Source: Thermohalobaculum sp039184865 | GTDB taxonomy: Bacteria > Pseudomonadota > Alphaproteobacteria > Rhodobacterales > Rhodobacteraceae | DNA: 64,000 nt | Direction: 5' to 3' | NCBI GenBank assembly: GCA_039184865.1 | Contig: JBCDAV010000024.1 | Span: 1 to 64,000 of the forward strand | In this document: positions 57,255 through 64,000 of the stretch, piece after piece | Layout of the letters: each line of letters opens with the position of its first letter | Position numbering within the stretch: position 1 is the first letter of the stretch | The notes under the pieces: generated by a model | The model's input: the letters and a program-made list of their open reading frames with translations, nothing else | What the model was told of the DNA's origin: nothing | Databases searched by the model: none | Program-made: the position numbers and the translations under genes

Positions 57255-57719
57255 GTGGCAGACGCAACGCCGTATTCGTGGCGTTCGGACCCGACGGTCC
57301 CGGCGTTCTCTGATGACGGGACAATCGCCGTGATGGACGGCGCGTGCGTGCTTTGCATGTTCGGCGCCCGCCTGATCGACACGTTCGACCGCACGGGATC
57401 TGTCGGGATCTGCCCCGCGCAAACCCCGCTGGGCGCGGCCCTGCTCAACCATTACGGCATGGCGCCGGACGATCCCGACACCTGGCTGGTGCTGGATCGG
57501 GGCACGGCCTACGAGTCGCTCGATGCGATCATCCATCTTGGCCGCAGGATCGGCGGCGTCGGATGGCTGCTCCAGATCTTCCGCCTGCTGCCGCGCACGG
57601 CGAGGCACTGGCTCTACCAGCGCATTGCGCGCAATCGCTACGCGCTGTTTGCCCGGCGCGACACCTGCACGCTGCCCACACCCCGGTTACAGAACCGCCT
57701 CGTCGAAGCCGCCGCTTGA
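57255..57719 (+). CDS. DCC-family (DUF393) thiol-disulfide oxidoreductase-like protein
   Basis: About 154 residues with the family motif DGACVLCMFGARLID (Cys31, Cys34) and RYALFARRDTCTLP near the end. These are predicted thioredoxin-like proteins of unknown physiological role. A GTG start at 57255 with AGAAGGGA upstream is preferred; ATG 57234 has no ribosome-binding site. It lies 110 bases after the GST and 31 bases before ttcA, suggesting a GST-DCC-ttcA group with thiol-related themes. Confidence 0.8.
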   Translation: MADATPYSWRSDPTVPAFSDDGTIAVMDGACVLCMFGARLIDTFDRTGSVGICPAQTPLGAALLNHYGMAPDDPDTWLVLDRGTAYESLDAIIHLGRRIGGVGWLLQIFRLLPRTARHWLYQRIARNRYALFARRDTCTLPTPRLQNRLVEAAA

Positions 57720-57750
57720 GCCTGCGAGAGGGCCGCTGTATCAGGCGGTC

Positions 57751-58608
57751 ATGCTGGATGCGACCGACGACATCATGCTGGATCGGCTGTTCGGGGATGC
57801 CCCGGGCTCGGTCGAGTTCCGCAAGCTCAGAAAACGGATCATCCGCGAGACCCGCGAGGCAATCGAGACCTACGGGATGGTCCGCGAAGGCGACCGCTGG
57901 CTGGTCTGCCTGAGCGGCGGCAAGGACAGCTACACGCTGCTCGCAGCTCTGATCGAATTGCGTTGGCGCGGCCTCCTGCCGGTGGACCTGCTCGCCTGCA
58001 ATCTCGATCAGGGTCAGCCGGGCTTTCCGCAAGGCGTGCTGCCCGGTTTCCTCGGCGATCTCGGCATCCCGCACCGGATCGAATACCAGGACACCTACTC
58101 GATCGTCGTCGACAAGGTACCCTCGACCAAGACCTTCTGCGCATTGTGCTCGCGGCTCCGGCGCGGCCATCTCTACAGGCTCGCACGCGAGGAGGGCTGC
58201 CAGGCGGTTGTCCTCGGCCATCACCGCGACGACCTGCTCGAGACCTTCATGCTCAACCTGTTCCACGGCGGGCGGCTGGCCACGATGCCGCCGAAGCTGG
58301 TGAACGAGGACGGCGATCTGATGGTCCTGCGCCCGCTTTCCCACGTCGCCGAGGCCGATTGTGAGAAGTTCGCCCGCGCCATGGGCTTTCCGATCATTCC
58401 CTGCGACCTCTGCGGCAGTCAGGAGGGCCTGCAGCGCGCCCAGGTCAAGGCGATGCTCGACCAGTGGGAGCAGAACGCGCCCGGCCGCCGCGCCGTGATG
58501 TTCAAGGCCTTGCGTAATGTGCGGCCGAGCCACCTCTCTGACGGTCAGATCTTCGACTTTCTCGGGCTTGCGCCGACCCAAGCCGACAGTTCCGTAAAGC
58601 AGGCGTAA
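57751..58608 (+). CDS. ttcA: tRNA 2-thiocytidine biosynthesis protein
   Basis: A 285-residue TtcA, which adds sulfur to C32 of certain tRNAs using ATP and an iron-sulfur cluster. The PP-loop is CLSGGKDSYTLLAAL; the cluster Cys pairs are CALCSRLRRG and CDLCGSQE; GHHRDDLLETFMLNLF is the middle motif. Full length. ATG 57751 has little ribosome-binding signal, but the protein start matches the family. Confidence 0.94.
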   Translation: MLDATDDIMLDRLFGDAPGSVEFRKLRKRIIRETREAIETYGMVREGDRWLVCLSGGKDSYTLLAALIELRWRGLLPVDLLACNLDQGQPGFPQGVLPGFLGDLGIPHRIEYQDTYSIVVDKVPSTKTFCALCSRLRRGHLYRLAREEGCQAVVLGHHRDDLLETFMLNLFHGGRLATMPPKLVNEDGDLMVLRPLSHVAEADCEKFARAMGFPIIPCDLCGSQEGLQRAQVKAMLDQWEQNAPGRRAVMFKALRNVRPSHLSDGQIFDFLGLAPTQADSSVKQA

Positions 58609-58664
58609 CGGACGACCCGGCATCCGACTGCATCCGCATCGCGAAAAAACCTGGCCTCAAAGAC

Positions 58665-59357
58665 CTACGCCGCCAGCGCCCGCTCCAGTGCCGCGCGCGC
58701 CAGCAGCCGCGTGGAGTCGAGCGCGGGCATCCCGAGGTTGTCTTCGCCCAGAACCAGCGGCAGTTCGGTGCATCCGAGCACGATGCCATCGCATCCCTGG
58801 TCCCGCAGATCGTGCGCGATGCCGATCAGCCGCGCCGTCGACGCCGCGATGACACGGCCCGGGACAAGCTCCTCCATGATGATGCGGCCGATCTCGATGC
58901 GCTCGATCTCGCCCGGAATGCTGGCTTCGATCCCTTCGCGCTTCAGCGCGACCGGATAAAGATCGCTTTCCATCAGCCAGCGCGTCCCGAGCACCCCGAG
59001 ATGCGCCAGGCCCTGCCGAGCGGCCTGAGCGGCCACAACCTCGATGATGCTCAGCCACGGCAGCGGCGAGCGTTCCTCGACCAATGGCAGGGCCTGATGG
59101 ATCGTGTTGTCCGGACAGATCAGGAAATCCGCGCCCGCACCGGCAAGCACTTCTGCCGACGCCACCATCAGATCGGCGACGCCGTCCACATCGCCCGCCT
59201 CGAGACAGTCGACATAGCGTTGCAATGACGGCGTGTGCAGCGTCACCTCAGGATGGCGATGCCCGCCCAGCCGCTCTGCGCCCTCGGCACAGATGGTGCG
59301 ATAACACAGCGACGCGCCCTCGGCGGAGCAGCCGACAATTCCGATATGCCCCGCCAT
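58665..59357 (-). CDS. Aspartate/glutamate racemase-family protein with a displaced first Cys
   Basis: 230 residues. The second catalytic Cys is in VLGCTELPLVLGE (Cys196). The first site, normally C-x-N-T-x-H, reads CPDNTIHQ (Cys81, Asn84, Thr85, His87), so the Cys is one residue farther from Asn-Thr than usual. The fold is otherwise typical (HIGIVGCSAEGASLCY, ASTARLIG). It may be an amino-acid racemase or a related isomerase. The start ATG 59357 follows GGAGG; the upstream extension is unsupported. Convergent with ttcA. Confidence 0.85.
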   Translation of the reverse strand: MAGHIGIVGCSAEGASLCYRTICAEGAERLGGHRHPEVTLHTPSLQRYVDCLEAGDVDGVADLMVASAEVLAGAGADFLICPDNTIHQALPLVEERSPLPWLSIIEVVAAQAARQGLAHLGVLGTRWLMESDLYPVALKREGIEASIPGEIERIEIGRIIMEELVPGRVIAASTARLIGIAHDLRDQGCDGIVLGCTELPLVLGEDNLGMPALDSTRLLARAALERALAA

Positions 59358-59495
59358 CTTGCCTCCGCCGGGTTGCCTGCGCCGGGCCATAGCATACATG
59401 CGCAAGAGTCGTGCAGGGCAGGAAACCCCTTGACCTGAAGGCAATGGACCGTTTCAACCCCGCAGTGGATTCCCGAAGAGCGTTGGAGTGGCTGG

Positions 59496-61304
59496 ATGGG
59501 CCAGGACGATGGCAAGAACCTGATTTTGGCAGCGGTGCTGTCCATGCTGGTCGTGTTCGGCTGGATGGCGCTGTTCCCGCCCGCACCTCCGCCCGAACAG
59601 CCCGTGGAACAGACCCAGGCCGCGGATGGATCGGTGCCGACGCCGGTCGCGGAAGGCGAGGCGCCTGAAGAAGTCGTCGCCAAGACACGCGATGCCGCGC
59701 TGGCCGAGGGCACGCGCATCCCGATCGAGACCGAGGCCGTCAAGGGAACGATCCGTCTGCAGGGCGGCCGCATCGACGACCTGCAACTGCTGAAATACAA
59801 TGTCCGCCAGTACGACGAGAGCGAGAAGGTCGTGCTGCTCAGCCCGGCCGGAACGCCCGCGCCCTACTACATCGACTATGGCTGGCAGCGCACCGCGGAA
59901 TCCGAGAAGATCTCGCTGCCGCGCGGTGACACGCCTTGGCAGATCGAAAGCGGCGGCGCGCTCGGTGTCGATCAGCCCGTCACGCTGGTCTGGGATAACG
60001 GCGCGGGCCTGATCTTCCGCCGCACGATTTCGCTCGATGACGAGTACATGTTCCGCATCAGCCAGTCGGTCGAGAACACCACCGGCGATGCCATCAGCCT
60101 CGCACCCTATGGCAAGATCGTGCGCACGGAGGGGCCGTCCTCGACATGGATCTGGATCCTGCACGAGGGTGCGGTCGGCCGGTTCGACGACGAGCTGAAG
60201 GAACTGGACTACTCGGATCTCGACGATCTGCCGGTTAACGCCAACACCACGGGCCAATCAGAGACCACGCGGGTCGAGAACAACGGCTGGATGGGCTTCA
60301 CCGACAAGTACTGGATGTCGACCCTGATCCCGCAGCCGGGCACGGGCTTCGACGCGATCTACCAGACCTTTCAGCGCGCCGGGGTGCCCGAGTATCAGGC
60401 GATCATGCGCAAGCCCGTCGTCAGCATCGCAGCGGGCGGGACGCAGAGCGTCGACACCATGCTGTTCGCCGGGGCCAAGGCCTACGACACGCTCAAGGGC
60501 TACGAGACCGATCTCGGCATCGTCGATTTCATCGACGCCATCGACTGGGGCTGGTTCTACTTCCTGACCAAGCCGATCTTCGTCGCGCTGCACTTCTTCC
60601 AGGGCGTGATCGGCAACATGGGCTGGGCGATCATCGCGCTGACCATCGTGATCAAGACGATCCTGTTCCCGCTGGCGTGGAAGTCCTACGTCTCGATGTC
60701 GAAGATGAAAAAGCTCCAGCCCGAGATGGAGAAGATCAAGGAGCGCACTGGCGACGACCGCCAGAAACTCCAGCAGGAGATGATGGCGCTCTACAAGAAG
60801 GAGAAGGTCAACCCGGCGTCGGGCTGCCTGCCGATCCTGTTACAGATCCCGATCTTCTTCTCGCTCTACAAGGTGCTGTTCGTCACCATCGAGATGCGCC
60901 ATGCCGAGTTTGTCGGCTGGATTGTCGATCTCTCCGCGCCCGATCCGACCTCGGTGCTGAACCTGTTCGGCCTGTTGCCGTTCGCGACGCCGGGACCCGA
61001 GAGCATCTTCTTCATCTTCTCGATCGGCGTGTTCCCGATCCTCATGGGCATCACCATGTGGCTCCAGCAGAAGCTGAACCCGGCTCCGACCGACCCGACG
61101 CAGGCCGCGATCTTCGCGTGGATGCCGTGGGTCTTCATGTTCATGCTGGGCACGTTTGCCTCGGGGCTGGTGATCTACTGGGTCGCCAACAACACGATCA
61201 CCTTCATCCAGCAGTACCTGATCATGCGAAGTCAGGGCGTGAAGGCGGACATCTTCGGGAACATCATGGCGAGCTTCAAACGCAAGGAAGCGCCGGAGAA
61301 GTGA
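59496..61304 (+). CDS. yidC: Membrane protein insertase
   Basis: A 602-residue YidC. The first TM is residues about 7-24 (LILAAVLSMLVVFGWMALF), followed by a large periplasmic beta-domain (about 70-345) and the conserved five-TM insertase core (GWAIIALTIVIKTILFPLAW, VNPASGCLPILLQIPIFFSL, WMPWVFMFMLGTFASGLVIYW). The hydrophilic-groove Arg lies in the Oxa1 region. It inserts proteins with or without SecYEG. It is followed by MOSC genes and engB, as in many alphaproteobacteria; rnpA and rpmH do not adjoin. Confidence 0.97.
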   Translation: MGQDDGKNLILAAVLSMLVVFGWMALFPPAPPPEQPVEQTQAADGSVPTPVAEGEAPEEVVAKTRDAALAEGTRIPIETEAVKGTIRLQGGRIDDLQLLKYNVRQYDESEKVVLLSPAGTPAPYYIDYGWQRTAESEKISLPRGDTPWQIESGGALGVDQPVTLVWDNGAGLIFRRTISLDDEYMFRISQSVENTTGDAISLAPYGKIVRTEGPSSTWIWILHEGAVGRFDDELKELDYSDLDDLPVNANTTGQSETTRVENNGWMGFTDKYWMSTLIPQPGTGFDAIYQTFQRAGVPEYQAIMRKPVVSIAAGGTQSVDTMLFAGAKAYDTLKGYETDLGIVDFIDAIDWGWFYFLTKPIFVALHFFQGVIGNMGWAIIALTIVIKTILFPLAWKSYVSMSKMKKLQPEMEKIKERTGDDRQKLQQEMMALYKKEKVNPASGCLPILLQIPIFFSLYKVLFVTIEMRHAEFVGWIVDLSAPDPTSVLNLFGLLPFATPGPESIFFIFSIGVFPILMGITMWLQQKLNPAPTDPTQAAIFAWMPWVFMFMLGTFASGLVIYWVANNTITFIQQYLIMRSQGVKADIFGNIMASFKRKEAPEK

Positions 61305-61308
61305 TGCG

Positions 61309-62067
61309 GTGACCTGGACGCTGGCCGAGATCTACCGTCACCCGGTGAAGAGCCTCGGCGAGCAGGCGCTGGATCGCGTTTTGCTGGAGACCGGCCGGCC
61401 CATGCCCTTCGACCGGGTCTGGGCCATCGCGCACGGGCGCAACGAGTGGGACGACGCCGCACCGTCCTGGCTGGCGCCGGGCAATCTGGTGAACCAGACC
61501 CATGTCCCGCAACTCGCGCAGATCGAGGCCGACCTGAACGAAGCGACGGGGATGCTGACGCTCCGCCATCCCGACCGGCCGTTCCTCAGGGTTCAGCCCG
61601 GCACGCCCGACGGCGACGCGGCGCTGACCGAATGGGTCGCGCCGCTGGCCGATACCGCCCGGCCGGGCCCGTACCGCGTCTGTTCGGCTCCGGGCGTCGC
61701 ATTCACGGATTTCGAGGATACCCATATCTCGATTGCCTCGACCCGTTCGCGCGCGATCCTCGAGCAGATCTGCGGGCAGAGCTTCGATCCGATCCGCTTT
61801 CGCATGAACCTATGGCTCGACGGTATGGACCCGTGGGCTGAGTTCGATCTGGTCGGGCACGAGCTTGAAATCGGCGCCGTGCGCCTGCGTGTCATTGACC
61901 GGTGCCAACGCTGCAACGCGACCAATGCCTCGCCGGAAACCGGGCAGCGCGATGCACAGATCCCGTCGACCCTGCGCAGGCGCTACGGCCACATGGATTT
62001 CGGGGTCTACGCGCAGGTCGTCAGCGGCGGAGAGGTCAAGCTCGGCGATTTCGCCCGGGCCGCCTGA
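61309..62067 (+). CDS. MOSC-domain protein, first of two paralogues
   Basis: 252 residues. The N-terminal beta-barrel extension (AEIYRHPVKSLGEQALDRVL) and MOSC domain (DPIRFRMNLWLDGMDPWAEF, RVIDRCQRCNATNASPETGQ) match proteins that bind a molybdenum cofactor or carry sulfur. Cys residues in DRCQRCNAT are the likely ligand. The GTG start is 4 bases after the yidC stop. Its neighbour is a close paralogue, probably a local duplication. Physiological substrate unknown. Confidence 0.88.
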   Translation: MTWTLAEIYRHPVKSLGEQALDRVLLETGRPMPFDRVWAIAHGRNEWDDAAPSWLAPGNLVNQTHVPQLAQIEADLNEATGMLTLRHPDRPFLRVQPGTPDGDAALTEWVAPLADTARPGPYRVCSAPGVAFTDFEDTHISIASTRSRAILEQICGQSFDPIRFRMNLWLDGMDPWAEFDLVGHELEIGAVRLRVIDRCQRCNATNASPETGQRDAQIPSTLRRRYGHMDFGVYAQVVSGGEVKLGDFARAA

Positions 62068-62206
62068 CCGTCACGCCGCTGAGCGCAACCGGCTCTAGCC
62101 TCGACCGCCTCAAGCCGACCCGAAGCTCTACGATCACGGGGTGTATTGGCGGGCAATTCTGCTAGCATCGCCCCGGTTTGAGGAGCACAGGTCAAGGAGT
62201 GACCCG

Positions 62207-62962
62207 ATGGACGGCAGTCTCGCCCATATTTTTCGCCACCCGGTCAAGTCGCTGGGCATGGAGGCGCTGGGCGAGGTCGATCTCGCCAAGGGCAAGCCGG
62301 TTCCGTTCGACCGGCGCTGGGCCATCGCCCACGGCAATGCCGAAGACATTCGCGGCTGGGCACGGGCGCGCAACTTCGTGAACCAGGCCATGGTGCCGCG
62401 ACTGGCGCAGATCGAAACCAAGTTCTCGCCGCGCAACCACATGCTGGAACTCAGCCACCCCGATCTGCCCGATGTCTCGCTGCAGCCCGGCTCGGTCGAA
62501 GGCGACGACATCCTGGCCGAGTGGATCACCTGGCTGACCGAGGGCAGCCCGCGCGAAGGGCCGTTCCTGATCTACGACTTGCGCGAAAACGGCGCCTATA
62601 CCGATATCGAGGAGGCGCACATCTCGATCGCGTCGGAAAGCTCGCGCCGTGCGCTGTCGGAACATGCCGGGACCGACCTGCAGCACATCCGGTTTCGGAT
62701 GAACTTGTGGGTCGACGGGTTCCCGCCGTACAGCGAACTCGACTGGGTCGGGCAGGAGATCGAGATCGGCGAGGCCCGCCTGAAGATCTTCGAGCGCGAT
62801 GCGCGCTGCAGCGCGACCACTGCCAACCCGCAGACCGGCAAGACGGATGTCGACGTGCCGAAGCTGCTCCATGCCGAGTTCGGTCACATGGACTTCGGCG
62901 TCTACGCGCAGGTCGTGAAATCCGGGCCGGTGCGCCTCGGCGATCCGGTGCGCATGGTCTGA
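62207..62962 (+). CDS. MOSC-domain protein, second of two paralogues
   Basis: 251 residues, clearly related to the gene at 61309 (AHIFRHPVKSLGMEALGEVD; QHIRFRMNLWVDGFPPYSEL; ERDARCSATTANPQTGKTD). It keeps the core Cys in RCSAT but has Asp-Ala where the other copy has a Cys two residues earlier. The start ATG 62207 follows AAGGAG. It precedes engB by 6 bases. Divergence of the CxxC suggests different ligand handling. Confidence 0.88.
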   Translation: MDGSLAHIFRHPVKSLGMEALGEVDLAKGKPVPFDRRWAIAHGNAEDIRGWARARNFVNQAMVPRLAQIETKFSPRNHMLELSHPDLPDVSLQPGSVEGDDILAEWITWLTEGSPREGPFLIYDLRENGAYTDIEEAHISIASESSRRALSEHAGTDLQHIRFRMNLWVDGFPPYSELDWVGQEIEIGEARLKIFERDARCSATTANPQTGKTDVDVPKLLHAEFGHMDFGVYAQVVKSGPVRLGDPVRMV

Positions 62963-62968
62963 CGCAGC

Positions 62969-63634
62969 ATGTCCTTTGAGCTTTCGTTCACCGTCGATCC
63001 CGAACGGGAGCCGGCGCAGATCGAGGCCGGGCGCAAGCTGTTCGCCGGCGAATGCACCTTCGTGAAGGGCGTCGTGGCGATGAACGGTCTACCGGCGCCC
63101 GACCGGCAGGAGATCTGCTTTGCCGGGCGGTCCAATGTCGGCAAGTCGACGCTGATCAACGCCGTGACCGGGCGCAAGGCGCTGGCGCGCGCGTCTAACA
63201 CGCCGGGCCGCACGCAGGAGATCAACTATTTCGCGCTGGGCGGACCGAACGGGCCGGGATATCTCGTCGATCTGCCGGGCTACGGATTTGCCAAGGCGCC
63301 GACGGACAAGGTCGAGCGCTGGCAGGCGCTGATCCGGTCCTATCTGGCGGGGCGCGTCACGCTGAGCCGGGCCTTCGTGCTGATCGACTCGCGCCACGGC
63401 GTGAAGCAGGTGGATCACGAGTATCTCGAGCTGCTCGACCGCGCGGCAGTGGTATTTCAGGTGGTGCTGACCAAGGTCGACAAGCTCAAGAAGGGCGAAT
63501 TCGACAAGGTCGTCGACCAGGTGAAGGGCGCGCTGGCCAAACACCCGGCATCCTTTCCCGAGTTCCTGACGACATCGTCGGAAACCGGACACGGGATTCC
63601 GGAACTGCGGGCGACGATCCAGGGTCTGCTCTAG
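62969..63634 (+). CDS. engB: Ribosome biogenesis GTPase YihA/EngB
   Basis: A 221-residue Ras-like GTPase required for 50S assembly and cell division. G1 GRSNVGKSTLINAV, G2/G3 region NTPGRTQEINYF and LVDLPGYGFAKAP, G4 TKVDKLKKGE, G5 TTSSETGHGI. Full length. It follows the second MOSC gene by 6 bases; argB, a frequent neighbour in related genomes, is not directly next. Confidence 0.96.
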   Translation: MSFELSFTVDPEREPAQIEAGRKLFAGECTFVKGVVAMNGLPAPDRQEICFAGRSNVGKSTLINAVTGRKALARASNTPGRTQEINYFALGGPNGPGYLVDLPGYGFAKAPTDKVERWQALIRSYLAGRVTLSRAFVLIDSRHGVKQVDHEYLELLDRAAVVFQVVLTKVDKLKKGEFDKVVDQVKGALAKHPASFPEFLTTSSETGHGIPELRATIQGLL

Positions 63635-63655
63635 CGCGGCGCCGCTCCCAGGAAC

Positions 63656-63689
63656 CTGCCGGATTCACAGGCTGGTAACCTTCCGGCAG
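63656..63689 (+). terminator. Hairpin after engB
   Basis: CTGCCGGA (63656-63663) and TCCGGCAG (63682-63689) form an 8-bp stem with an 18-base loop, 21 bases after the engB stop and 12 bases before the next start codon. No T-run; a weak terminator or leader structure. Confidence 0.4.
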
Positions 63690-63701
63690 ATAGCTGGCCG
63701 G

Positions 63702-64000
63702 ATGTGGACTGTCCTTCGCCTCCTTCTCCCGGCGTTGATCCCTTCATGGCGTTTCTTTCGCTCGGTCGAGGCCTCGCCGAGGATCCAATGGACCTTCGCG
63801 GAGAACCATCCCGGCGATCCAACCATCTGGCGGGAGTTCCGCCCGCGCCCGGACCGTGTGTCGCCGCTCGAAACCCTGGTCCGTCTGTTCTGGAATCCGG
63901 TCTGGAACGAAACGCTGTTTCTGGTCAGTTGCGCAGAGCGGATCGAAGACACGTCCGATCCCCATGCGATCGCGGAGATACGGCACAGAGTTGTGACCGG
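63702..64000 (+). CDS. Conserved protein of unknown function, truncated by the window end
   Basis: ATG 63702 opens a frame that runs past the end (99 codons seen). It begins MWTVLRLLLPALIPSWRFFR, possibly with a membrane-associating helix, and continues IQWTFAENHPGDPTIWREFR. I recall similar alphaproteobacterial proteins with a W-rich N-terminus and no assigned function. No good ribosome-binding site precedes the ATG, and the hairpin at 63656 lies just upstream. Confidence 0.65.
   Translation, partial: MWTVLRLLLPALIPSWRFFRSVEASPRIQWTFAENHPGDPTIWREFRPRPDRVSPLETLVRLFWNPVWNETLFLVSCAERIEDTSDPHAIAEIRHRVVT

Noticed and set aside
1..64000. CRISPR arrays, rRNA or tRNA genes
   Set aside because: No regularly spaced repeats and no T-loop-type GGTTCRANNCC with matching acceptor stems were noticed on either strand; a covariance-model scan would be decisive.

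Overview
This window looks like a piece of an alphaproteobacterial chromosome, most likely Rhodobacterales or a close relative. Base composition is GC-rich. lysC-ptsP, yidC-MOSC-engB, speD-speE and a liv-type ABC operon with an acyl-CoA ligase all occur in arrangements familiar from that group. This assignment is inferred from gene families and order; no rRNA or tRNA gene was seen.

Layout. 1-3430: the 3' end of an IS3-family element, a 756-residue subtilisin-like protease with a degenerate oxyanion motif and an acidic tail, then about 0.9 kb of lower-GC sequence with two doubtful small ORFs; this reads as an accessory insertion. 3431-6023: fabD and fabG, separated by a VOC protein and a small membrane protein, without acpP or fabF following. 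6327-11749: TonB receptor, Bcr/CflA MFS exporter behind an apparent leader-peptide attenuator, and a DUF3179 protein. 11968-19333: liv operon on the minus strand (acyl-CoA ligase, livG, livH, small membrane protein, livM, livK, livF), with a candidate TetR-type operator upstream. 19556-26187: HAD dehalogenase, Hsp20, trypsin-like protease, small secreted protein, ptsP and lysC. 26461-30878: cupin plus PuuB-like oxidase, convergent with speD-speE, then an MDR reductase. 31222-38829: a minus-strand metabolic block of CoA-transferase, orphan fumarase beta-type subunit, sulfatase, and a divergent succinate dehydrogenase/fumarate reductase-like set (flavoprotein, two membrane anchors, iron-sulfur subunit) with a methyltransferase inside it. 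38975-48117: rhodanese, methyltransferase, DUF547, lipoprotein, GspE-N/GT2 glycosyltransferase, ferredoxin, VOC protein, a translationally coupled pair of small proteins with double-glycine-type leaders, and ftsY. 48264-58608: unknown membrane-anchored protein, ccmF-ccmH, a cyclooxygenase-like heme protein, a PhyH dioxygenase, 5'-nucleotidase, a GST whose ribosome-binding site lies in a long hairpin, a DCC protein and ttcA. 58665-64000: Asp/Glu racemase-like protein, yidC, two MOSC paralogues, engB, and a conserved unknown gene cut by the window end.

Most promising for a second look: the Met-rich leader peptide, hairpin and terminator in front of the MFS exporter (10005-10109); the coupled double-glycine small proteins (46514-46989); the cyclooxygenase-like protein that keeps the Tyr-X-Trp-His motif but lacks the distal His (52120-53769); the hairpin that buries the GST ribosome-binding site (56439-56533); and the non-canonical SDH-like cluster (34837-38829).
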